Positions 13,613-20,281 of a DNA stretch of 33,228 nt are shown here, piece after piece. The stretch spans positions 1 to 33,228 of the forward strand of contig JAFTEW010000026.1 of the NCBI GenBank assembly GCA_017453485.1, given 5' to 3'. The DNA is from Alphaproteobacteria bacterium (lineage in GTDB: Bacteria > Pseudomonadota > Alphaproteobacteria > CAAHEQ01 > UBA3637). Both the position numbers and the translations under genes were made by a program. The notes under the pieces were generated by a model that was not told where the DNA came from, did not search any database, and saw nothing but the letters and a program-made list of their open reading frames with translations. Numbering within the stretch: the first letter of the stretch is position 1; every line of letters starts with the position of its first letter.

Positions 13613-15889
13613 ATGATAAAACGGGAAACTTTATTATTTGAAACCGGTCGGTCTATGGTGGAAATATTAGGCGTTTTAGCGATTATCGGTGTTTTGACTT
13701 TGGGTGGTATTTGGGGATATCGGAATGCGATAGACAAATCAAATGCCAATACCATTATTGACGGCGTCAATAAACGAGCTTTGGTTGCCAGTCATCAACT
13801 CTCCGGTTTGGAAATGGCGGAGCCCGATATGAAAGAGTTTCATCCGGATACCGAAGTCGATTCAATATCTGGATGGGAGGCTGATACCTTTATTTTATCG
13901 GATAGCCCCGACCATTTTGCCGTAGAAGTTTACAATGTGGCGAAAGGTGTCTGCAACCACATTATCCAAATGCACTGGAAAGAACCGGTATCTATCCTGG
14001 TGAATGATGAAATTGATGTAGATACCTGCCCGGATGAAGAAGCGACAATGACTTTTGTTTTTGATAAAGTTTTGGGTAGTTCCCCTTATAACAAATGTGA
14101 AGTTGATGCCGATTGTCAGCAGGCTTTTGGACAGGATTATTTGTGTAATCAGGGGACAATGACATGTTATCGCAGAAATGATCGAGCCGGTATTAAGGAT
14201 AAAGACGGTAAAGAATATGATTGTGATTCGAATATTGGGGTCAAAACAATTAACAAAGACGCCTGTTTAAAAAATTGTCCGAACAGAACGTATGCTTACG
14301 GGTATTGTATGCCATCTTGCCGTGAGGGAGAGTTTTGGTTGAGGGACCAACAAAGCCGTGCAGATCAGCCCCCGATCAAATGTGTCAGCTGCGACGCCCG
14401 CACTGGTTGGGATACGGGTAGTATTCGGGCGGAAATGTGCGAAATGTGTCCCAATCGCTATTACTTCGTGCCGGCCTTTGATGGACAACATCGTTGTTCT
14501 TTGAAAGATTGCGGTGAGGGATATTATACATGCTATAACGGGTGTTGTTCCTGTCATGATTTAGACGCCCAAAATATCAAAACATGGTATAATCCGGATG
14601 GTGGCAGTTATGCCTGGAATGCCAAGGCAGCCTGTGCGGCCTGTAATGATGAGCAATATGGCGGTCGGGAAGTCGTGGGTGGCTGGTGTCGGTTAAAAAC
14701 GTGTCCGCCGGGCACGTTCCGCAACGGCCATAGTTGTATCAGTTGCACGCACGGGAGTTCTTTCCGAATCGGATGGACGGGATCTTGGAACACAAGTGCC
14801 CAAGCCAAAAATACGATCAATGATTGCCTGAGTTGTCGGGATGCCAACGGAAACCGGCAACGGGTGGTTGAAGGCGAATACTGTATCCGCGGAACCAAAT
14901 GCGGAAACGGGTCGGATGCCAGTGAAACGGGTATTTGTTCTGATTGTGAAGACGGCGAATTTTCTGCCGGCGGGAAATGTGTTTCCTGTGATGATGATAA
15001 CTGGTATCTTGTCACGGCGGAAGAGTGCAATAAGTGCAAAGGTAAGCGGGAAATGCATGGTATTGATGATGCCACGCATTACAGAACTGCCTGTGTGCGT
15101 AAACGGGGAAGCGATGAATTTTATTCCAATTTAGGTACCAAATCCTGTGATATTGATAAAATTGCCTGGGTTTATAGCAATAATGCCGATTGCCGGGTTT
15201 GCGGCGATAAACGGGTCATTGTGGGGGAGGCTTATTGTACATTGCCTTGCCCAAGCGGTGAATTTATGCGAAATGATGGTGTCTGCATCCCCTGCGGCGC
15301 CTCTACCTCATATGCAATGGGTAGCATTAATGGGGTCAGTATTGGTTGTTCGGCCGCGTGCCCGGGACAAAGATTCCGTAATAATAACAACAGCGGTATG
15401 TGTGCCAAGTGCGAAGCGGGCTCATACAGTGTCGGAACCAATGCAACGGCCTGTCGCATTTGCCCCACGGATTTATCTGACTTGGAAAAAGGTGCCTGTA
15501 TTGCCTGTAACGGTACGTGGACCGGTAGCCGGTGTGAAGGCACATGCGGACCGGGAAATTACTATACAGATGATAATGTCTGCACGGCTTGTCCAGCTGA
15601 TCTGTCCATCTTTACCGGACGCGCCAATGAATTTCACTGCACAACCTGTGGCGGGACATGGGATACCGTTAACTTTAAATGTATTCAGTGCCCGGAACTG
15701 AATGCCGAAAACCTGAGCAAACTGGATAACGGAGCCTGTAAGGCTTGTGGCGGTGGTTGGGATGTATCGGCACAAGAATGTCTCTATTGCCCTGTTAATA
15801 CGGCCTCATTAACAACACCTGGGGCTTGTTATGCTTGCGGTAAAAATTGGACGAATCACGGGAATGGAACGGGAACCTGTTCGGATTAA
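13613..15889 (+). CDS. Giant Cys-rich prepilin-like surface protein (758 aa)
   Basis: AAAGGAG sets the start. Residues 1-40 are a class III prepilin start: a short basic leader, the cleavage site ETG/RSMVE with Glu at +5, and a hydrophobic helix (ILGVLAIIGVLTLGG). After a pilin-like head (to about 160) come roughly 600 residues with about 68 Cys, mostly in CxxC pairs, arranged in irregular modules such as C-x-x-C-x(n)-G-x-W and CPxGxFxxxxxCxxC, similar in spacing to EGF- or TNFR-like repeats. The helix should insert it in the inner membrane for prepilin peptidase processing, and the body should be oxidised outside. Expanded families of this kind occur in uncultured gut alphaproteobacteria; their function is unknown. 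The reading frame stops at 15889, but Cys-rich coding seems to go on in another frame (see next entry). Confidence 0.85.
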   Translation: MIKRETLLFETGRSMVEILGVLAIIGVLTLGGIWGYRNAIDKSNANTIIDGVNKRALVASHQLSGLEMAEPDMKEFHPDTEVDSISGWEADTFILSDSPDHFAVEVYNVAKGVCNHIIQMHWKEPVSILVNDEIDVDTCPDEEATMTFVFDKVLGSSPYNKCEVDADCQQAFGQDYLCNQGTMTCYRRNDRAGIKDKDGKEYDCDSNIGVKTINKDACLKNCPNRTYAYGYCMPSCREGEFWLRDQQSRADQPPIKCVSCDARTGWDTGSIRAEMCEMCPNRYYFVPAFDGQHRCSLKDCGEGYYTCYNGCCSCHDLDAQNIKTWYNPDGGSYAWNAKAACAACNDEQYGGREVVGGWCRLKTCPPGTFRNGHSCISCTHGSSFRIGWTGSWNTSAQAKNTINDCLSCRDANGNRQRVVEGEYCIRGTKCGNGSDASETGICSDCEDGEFSAGGKCVSCDDDNWYLVTAEECNKCKGKREMHGIDDATHYRTACVRKRGSDEFYSNLGTKSCDIDKIAWVYSNNADCRVCGDKRVIVGEAYCTLPCPSGEFMRNDGVCIPCGASTSYAMGSINGVSIGCSAACPGQRFRNNNNSGMCAKCEAGSYSVGTNATACRICPTDLSDLEKGACIACNGTWTGSRCEGTCGPGNYYTDDNVCTACPADLSIFTGRANEFHCTTCGGTWDTVNFKCIQCPELNAENLSKLDNGACKACGGGWDVSAQECLYCPVNTASLTTPGACYACGKNWTNHGNGTGTCSD

Positions 15890-15896
15890 TCCGAAC
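15879..15896. repeat. Perfect 18-base palindrome over the stop codon
   Basis: GTTCGGATTAATCCGAAC equals its own complement. As RNA it gives a 7-bp stem with loop UUAA, and the stop UAA of the 758-aa frame lies in that loop. No T-run follows, so it is not a terminator. It sits exactly where the frame change would have to occur. Confidence 0.6.
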
Positions 15897-16032
15897 GGGT
15901 ATCTGTCCGCACGGGAAACACGTGGTTGAGGTTGATAACAACCAATTTAATTGTTATCAGGATAGTGGATGCGATTTAATTTTTCTTGATTTTAAAATGT
16001 GTCTGTGCTATATGGGGGACACATCGTATTAA
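15890..16032 (+). pseudogene. Out-of-frame C-terminal tail of the Cys-rich prepilin-like protein
   Basis: One frame back from the 758-aa gene, the sequence continues as GICPHGKHVVEVDNNQFNCYQ and then DSGCDLIF, KMCLCYMGDTSY, ending in TAA 21 bases before the fba start. The Cys spacing and composition match the main protein. Inserting one base near 15880-15889 would join the two into about 805 residues. It may be a true frameshift mutation, a sequencing error, or a shift during translation; no standard slippery heptamer is seen. A promoter for fba lies inside this tail. Confidence 0.6.
15986..16014 (+). promoter_or_regulatory. Probable promoter of fba
   Basis: TTGATT (15986-15991), 17 bases, TATATG (16009-16014), with TTAAAAT in the spacer as in the tRNA-Ala and efflux promoters. 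It is 40 bases before the fba start. Confidence 0.6.
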
Positions 16033-16053
16033 CAATAACAGAAAGGAAAAAAG

Positions 16054-17115
16054 ATGTTAGTTTCTTTACGTCAATTATTAGACCATGCCGCTGAATATGG
16101 TTACGGTATTCCGGCATTTAATGTCAACAATATGGAACAGGTATTGGCTATCTTGGCCGCAGCCAAAAAGGTCCATGCTCCCGTGATTATTCAGGCCAGT
16201 AAAGGTGCCCGCGGCTATGCCAATGATGCGGTGTTAAAACATTTAATGTTGGCCGGTGTTGAAATGTATCCGGAACTGCCGATTTGTGTCCATCAAGACC
16301 ACGGCCCGACTCCGAATGTTTGCTATTCGGCCATGACGAACGGTTTTACATCTGTGATGATGGATGGTTCTTTGACCCCGGACGGTAAGCCGGCAACCCA
16401 TGAATATAACGCCCAGGTCACACGGGATGTGACAAAAGTTGCTCATGCCGTCGGCGTTTCCGTAGAAGGCGAATTAGGCTGTATTGGTTCCTTGGAAACC
16501 GGTAAAGGTGATAAAGAAGACGGACATGGTTTTGAAGGGGCTATTGATAAATCCAAACTGTTGACAGATCCGGATGATGCCGTCCGTTTTGTGGAAGAAA
16601 CGCATGTGGATGCTTTGGCGGTCGCTATCGGGACAAGCCATGGGGCCTATAAATTTACGCGTAAACCGGATGGAGAAATTCTGTCCATTGATACCGTTAA
16701 GAAAATTCACGCCAAATTGCCCTACACGCATTTGGTTATGCATGGTTCTTCTTCCGTCCCGCAAGATTTACAAGATATTATCAATGCTTACGGCGGAAAA
16801 ATGCCGCAAACATACGGTGTTCCTGTTGAAGAAATTCAGGAAGCCATCAAATACGGTGTCCGTAAAGTCAATGTGGATACGGATTTGCGGATGGCGATGA
16901 CAGGGGCGATTCGAAAAGTCTATGTGACAAAACCGGAGGAATTTGATCCGCGTAAATATTTAAAACCGGCTATGGATGCTATGCAGGCTGTCTGTGAAGC
17001 CCGCTATGAACAATTCGGAGCTGCCGGACATGCTGATCAGATTAAGCCGATTGCTTTGGCAGATATGGCCAAACGCTATGCGGCTGGGGAATTGGATCCC
17101 AAGATTATTCGGTAA
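16054..17115 (+). CDS. fba: Fructose-bisphosphate aldolase, class II
   Basis: AGAAAGGAAAA precedes the ATG. The 353-residue protein is a class II (zinc) aldolase of the long form: IPAFNVNN at the start, the catalytic Asp and zinc His in HQDHGPT (about 81-87), GELGCIG with a Glu ligand region, AIGTSHGAYKF and VMHGSSSVP with the two further zinc His, and NVDTDLR for phosphate binding. It splits fructose-1,6-bisphosphate to glyceraldehyde-3-phosphate and DHAP in glycolysis and gluconeogenesis. A hairpin follows the stop. Confidence 0.97.
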   Translation: MLVSLRQLLDHAAEYGYGIPAFNVNNMEQVLAILAAAKKVHAPVIIQASKGARGYANDAVLKHLMLAGVEMYPELPICVHQDHGPTPNVCYSAMTNGFTSVMMDGSLTPDGKPATHEYNAQVTRDVTKVAHAVGVSVEGELGCIGSLETGKGDKEDGHGFEGAIDKSKLLTDPDDAVRFVEETHVDALAVAIGTSHGAYKFTRKPDGEILSIDTVKKIHAKLPYTHLVMHGSSSVPQDLQDIINAYGGKMPQTYGVPVEEIQEAIKYGVRKVNVDTDLRMAMTGAIRKVYVTKPEEFDPRKYLKPAMDAMQAVCEARYEQFGAAGHADQIKPIALADMAKRYAAGELDPKIIR

Positions 17116-17131
17116 TCGAATGAATTATATC

Positions 17132-17170
17132 GGGGGAAGCGGTTGCTTCCCCTGTTTACTTTTTCCCGAT
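17132..17170 (+). terminator. Hairpin terminator after fba
   Basis: GGGGAAGC (17133-17140) and GCTTCCCC (17145-17152) form a perfect 8-bp stem with loop GGTT. The following tract TGTTTACTTTTTCCC is only moderately T-rich. Confidence 0.65.
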
Positions 17171-17177
17171 TTAACTA

Positions 17178-17206
17178 TTGATTTTTATTTTATTTTGGTC
17201 TATACC
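17178..17206 (+). promoter_or_regulatory. Promoter of the recombinase-like gene
   Basis: TTGATT (17178-17183), 17 bases, TATACC (17201-17206), about 40 bases before the ATG. Confidence 0.6.
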
Positions 17207-17245
17207 TGAAATTGTCACAAAAATAAACTAGTAAGGAGATATATA

Positions 17246-17884
17246 ATGATTATCGCTTATTTAGATCATTCATTAAAAAATATAACGATTGATGAACAAA
17301 AGAAAAAAATTTCCGACTATATAAAAGTCAAACAATTAAAAATTGATCGTTTTTACGAACAATCAATAGAGGAGGTTCTTGCTGCCGCGCAAAATGAAAA
17401 AATATCCCTGATAACTGCGAATTTGCTGGCCTTGGGCGAGGATGTTGCCGAGGTTCAGGAAACATTGAAACGCCTGATAGCTGCTGGTGTTGATGTTCAA
17501 ACCGCCAGCGAAAACCTGAAAATTCGGGAAGAAACCGGTCCCGGTGCTTTTTGGGCCGGAGTAGAATTGGGGGTACGGTTGCGCAATGACATTATTTCCA
17601 TCGTGACCAGAAAAACTTTGGCACAATTGGTAAAACAAGGGGTGCGCCTGGGTCGCCGTCCGGGGACAAAAAATAAAACGGTATTTTTGACAAATCGGGA
17701 AGCGGAAATTCGCCGAAAATTCAAAAGATATATGTCGCTGAAAAAAACGGCTGAGGCTTTGGGGGTTTGTTGTGATACCTTGCGGGAATATATGAAAAAA
17801 CATCCTGAGGTTGTTCCCAAAGAATACAGGGTATTGCTGGATAAACGCCGCGCTCGTTATTTTTTAAGTCAAAAAAAAGATTAA
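17246..17884 (+). CDS. Serine-recombinase-like protein lacking catalytic arginines; possible DNA-binding regulator
   Basis: AAGGAGATATATA precedes the ATG. The layout follows small serine recombinases (resolvase/invertase): a nucleotide-fold start MIIAYLDHS, a middle helix region ANLLALGEDVAEV, residues 84-90 like the YTTxE strand, a long helix with RNDIISIVTRKTL, then VRLGRRPGTKNK (typical KLGRPKGSKNK hinge) and a C-terminal helix-turn-helix (153-185, KKTAEALGVCCDTLREYM). Ser 9 lines up with the catalytic serine, but its Arg neighbour (YxRxS) is Asp 7, and the SRLGRS motif reads LALGED, so both active-site arginines there are gone (Ala 62, Glu 65). The protein should bind DNA but not recombine it. 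It could be a repurposed regulator. No invertible repeat was found beside it. Its stop lies 3 bases from that of the facing SodC-like gene. Confidence 0.75.
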   Translation: MIIAYLDHSLKNITIDEQKKKISDYIKVKQLKIDRFYEQSIEEVLAAAQNEKISLITANLLALGEDVAEVQETLKRLIAAGVDVQTASENLKIREETGPGAFWAGVELGVRLRNDIISIVTRKTLAQLVKQGVRLGRRPGTKNKTVFLTNREAEIRRKFKRYMSLKKTAEALGVCCDTLREYMKKHPEVVPKEYRVLLDKRRARYFLSQKKD

Positions 17885-17887
17885 CAA

Positions 17888-18418
17888 TTATTCAGACATC
17901 CGAATAATGCCACAGGCAATTCGGTCGCCCCCGCCGTTTAACGGTATGGGGGCGTTTTGATAATCATCTTTGCCGGCATAAATGACAAAAGATCTGTTTC
18001 CTAAATCCCGAGCCGTCAGGCCTTCTATGTAAAAACGGGCTTGGGCAAAGCCGTTTTTATCAGCCATCAGGATGGGTAAGCCCCCTGTATATTCCCCCGT
18101 ATTCGGTCCGGTATAGCGATAGATTTTTTGAGAATCATAATGATTTCCGGCTTGTCCGGCCTGTTGAATAGTACCGTCCGGTTTGATAAGAACCTGACAG
18201 GAAGGGTTTTCATGAATATGGAAATCGTGTGGCCCCGGCGGTAAATTTTCAACGGATACCCGGCATAAAAGTCCCTGATCCGTATCCGTTAACAAAACGA
18301 TTCCGATTTGTTCACCGGGGCCGGTATCTGTGGCCCGGTATAAAGCTATTTGATTGTCGGGAAAGCAACAACCGAAAAGAGTGAGAAATAATCCTCCGAA
18401 AATAGTAATATAGCGCAT
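17888..18418 (-). CDS. SodC-family lipoprotein with most metal ligands lost
   Basis: GAGAGGGATTAA precedes the ATG at 18418. A lipoprotein-like signal ends at LFGC (Cys 17). The body is a Cu/Zn superoxide dismutase fold: FHIHENPSC, AGNHYD, SFVIYAGKDDY, GGGDRIACG. Compared with E. coli-type SodC, the copper ligands His 67, His 69 and His 93 remain, but the fourth (VxHxGxD) is Tyr 147. The zinc ligands are gone: Tyr 102 for His in GKHEGP, Glu/Tyr 109-110 for His in GHLGDLP, Gly 113 for Asp. The disulfide Cys 74-Cys 169 and the substrate-guiding Arg 166 remain. Normal SOD activity is doubtful; a copper-binding or structural role is possible. Confidence 0.8.
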   Translation of the reverse strand: MRYITIFGGLFLTLFGCCFPDNQIALYRATDTGPGEQIGIVLLTDTDQGLLCRVSVENLPPGPHDFHIHENPSCQVLIKPDGTIQQAGQAGNHYDSQKIYRYTGPNTGEYTGGLPILMADKNGFAQARFYIEGLTARDLGNRSFVIYAGKDDYQNAPIPLNGGGDRIACGIIRMSE

Positions 18419-18435
18419 TTAATCCCTCTCTCATC

Positions 18436-18463
18436 TATATAGATTATTCTGTTCGAACGGCAA
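18436..18463 (-). promoter_or_regulatory. Probable promoter of the SodC-like gene
   Basis: On the minus strand, TTGCCG (18463-18458), 16 bases, TATATA (18441-18436), about 18 bases before the ATG. The rest of the 198-base divergent gap to 18617 shows a TTGACC at 18570 but no convincing -10 for the rightward gene. Confidence 0.5.
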
Positions 18464-18616
18464 GATCTCAGTCAGAATAAATATCTCATCCGTATAGAAT
18501 TTTGTCAGATTAAAAAACAGACAGTTCAGACAATTTTTATCCGAATTTTTAATAAAATGGAAAAATAACTTGACCTTTTGTATAAAAAAAATTAACCTGT
18601 CGGGCGGAGGTATTGC

Positions 18617-19213
18617 ATGCGCTGTTTATTATATTCATTATTGGGATTTTGTCTGATTTCAACCGCTGTTGCGGCTGGGGATATTTATTTGCCCGAGCCG
18701 AATAAAATCGGAAAAACAACGTTGATGCAGGCTTTGGAAGATCGTCATTCCGACCGAGAGTTTGTTGATCGGGAGGTTGATGAACGGACGCTGTCCACGA
18801 TTCTATGGGCAGCCTTTGGGGTTAATCGGGAAGACGGTAAGCGGACTATCCCGACAGCCAAAGATACAAAAGATCTGAATATTTATGTCTTTACCAAAAA
18901 AGGGATTTGGCTCTATGATGCGGACAATAATTTATTAAAGCAGCAATCTGATCAAAATCAAATGGCTCTGTTTCAATTACAGGACTATATGGCAACGGTT
19001 CCGTTGGTTTTGGTCTATACGGGCAGTACCGAGGATTACGCCGCTATGCATGCCGGCTCGGCCTATCAAAATGTTGGACTTTACACAGCCGCTACCGGTA
19101 TGGCGAATATTGTCCGCGGCTATTATGATCGGGAAAAATTGTCGGATGTTTTACACTTACCCGAAGGACAGCGCGTTATAGTCACTCAGGCTGTCGGATG
19201 GAAAAACAAATGA
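18617..19213 (+). CDS. Exported SagB/ThcOx-type nitroreductase (198 aa)
   Basis: GGGCGGAGG lies before the ATG. A signal peptide covers about residues 1-19 (cleavage near AVA). The mature part is an FMN-dependent nitroreductase fold: LEDRHSDREF at the start (FMN phosphate-binding Arg region), ILWAAFGVNR, then the late GSAYQNVGLYTAATGM segment and TQAVGWKNK. Members of this branch with signal peptides are common in gut bacteria; the electron donor and substrate are unknown. It overlaps the next gene, a membrane protein, so the two are likely to be made together. Confidence 0.85.
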   Translation: MRCLLYSLLGFCLISTAVAAGDIYLPEPNKIGKTTLMQALEDRHSDREFVDREVDERTLSTILWAAFGVNREDGKRTIPTAKDTKDLNIYVFTKKGIWLYDADNNLLKQQSDQNQMALFQLQDYMATVPLVLVYTGSTEDYAAMHAGSAYQNVGLYTAATGMANIVRGYYDREKLSDVLHLPEGQRVIVTQAVGWKNK

Positions 19214-19812
19214 AAAAAACGGTTATAAATATGCCTTTTGTTTTTGTGCTCATTCTGAGTATTTTAGCGATTATTTCTTGTATAAACGCTTATGATGTTC
19301 AGGTTTGGTGGACCGAATTTACTTGTGCGGCCGGATTGGTCGCAGGATTGGGGCTGACCTATCGAAAATTTAAATTTTCAAATATGTCTTATTTTTTGCT
19401 GTTTTGCTGGTGTGTTTTACAATTAATCGGGGCGCATTATACCTTTGAAAGGGTGCCCTTTGATTTTGTGACCAATTTATTCGGTTTTGAACGCAATCAC
19501 TATGACCGATTGGCACACTTTACCGTCGGATTGGCGGCTTTCCCGATAGCAGAATTGGTTTATCGCAAAAAATGGGTCGCCGGTAAAGGAGTGGCTGTTT
19601 GTTTCGGTATTTTGTCCATTATGGCCTTGGCGAATGCCTGGGAATTGGTGGAGTGGATTTATGCTGAAATTGACGGTGGATCGGCCGGATTGGCTTTCCT
19701 CGGGTCACAAGGGGATATTTGGGATGCTCAAAAAGATATGCTGATGGATACATTGGGGGCTATATTATCCGGTATTCTGTTTTATTTTTCTTTTCGATTG
19801 AAAAAGAAATAA
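19210..19812 (+). CDS. DUF2238 (YjdF-like) inner membrane protein
   Basis: The ATG at 19210 overlaps the stop of the nitroreductase gene as ATGA and has GGA 7 bases upstream; an ATG at 19198, four codons earlier, is an alternative. About 200 residues with five or six membrane helices and the conserved DUF2238 stretches GAHYTFERVPF, NHYDRLAHFTVG, NAWELVEWIYA and GSQGDIWDAQKDMLMDTLGA. The polar residues in these stretches are well kept and suggest a metal or lipid site in the membrane, but the function is not known. The gene ends one base short of the facing Cys-rich gene. Confidence 0.85.
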   Translation: MKKTVINMPFVFVLILSILAIISCINAYDVQVWWTEFTCAAGLVAGLGLTYRKFKFSNMSYFLLFCWCVLQLIGAHYTFERVPFDFVTNLFGFERNHYDRLAHFTVGLAAFPIAELVYRKKWVAGKGVAVCFGILSIMALANAWELVEWIYAEIDGGSAGLAFLGSQGDIWDAQKDMLMDTLGAILSGILFYFSFRLKKK

Positions 19813-19813
19813 C

Positions 19814-20263
19814 TTACGGTATCCGGGGGCATTCACCAGGGCCGAAGAAATCATGTGTCATTCGGATACGGCCATCACCGAAGAAAGTTGTGCATTGTTT
19901 CTGAACTGGAACATCCGACCGACAATTTTGGCCATCCCATACAGTCTGATTCGGACAAACGCATAAATGGATAACCGCCTTTTTATAACGCAAATTATCA
20001 GGGGCTAAGGCATCTGACAAATCGGCTCCGCGCAATTGTGCTTGTTCCCATGTGCCGCCTTGTGCCCGACAAGATTTAATAATTTCAATATCGCGACAAG
20101 TTTCTCCATCCCAGTATTGTTCCGGTCCGCATTTAAGCATTAAACCGCCTTGCCCGCATCGAACGGCGTGTGATTGACCGTTTTTGTCCAGATAAAATTC
20201 CAAACACATGGACCATCCCGTCATCGGAAGCAGTAATAATAAAAATAAGAATTGTTTCATCAT
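19814..20263 (-). CDS. Small secreted Cys-rich protein (149 aa)
   Basis: Of the possible starts, the ATG at 20263 has GGA 7 bases upstream; an ATG at 20275 has no ribosome site. A signal peptide (LFLLLLLPMTGWS) precedes a Cys-rich body with pairs such as CGPEQYWDGETC, CVCPNQTVWDGQNC and a final GPGECPRIP. The repeated (Y/V)WDG(E/Q)(T/N)C motif resembles modules of the prepilin-like Cys-rich proteins of this genome. It is the last gene of the lgt-comEC operon, about 20 bases after comEC. No known family. Confidence 0.72.
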   Translation of the reverse strand: MMKQFLFLLLLLPMTGWSMCLEFYLDKNGQSHAVRCGQGGLMLKCGPEQYWDGETCRDIEIIKSCRAQGGTWEQAQLRGADLSDALAPDNLRYKKAVIHLCVCPNQTVWDGQNCRSDVPVQKQCTTFFGDGRIRMTHDFFGPGECPRIP

Positions 20264-20281
20264 TTTTTTTTCCATAAAAAA

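Noticed and set aside
14267-15775. Several long frames on both strands inside the Cys-rich prepilin-like gene
   Set aside because: They are shadows caused by the biased codons of the Cys-rich repeats; none has a ribosome site and the main frame is clearly coding.
17116-18420. Invertible segment controlled by the recombinase-like gene
   Set aside because: No pair of matching inverted repeats was found around the gene, and the protein lacks catalytic arginines.
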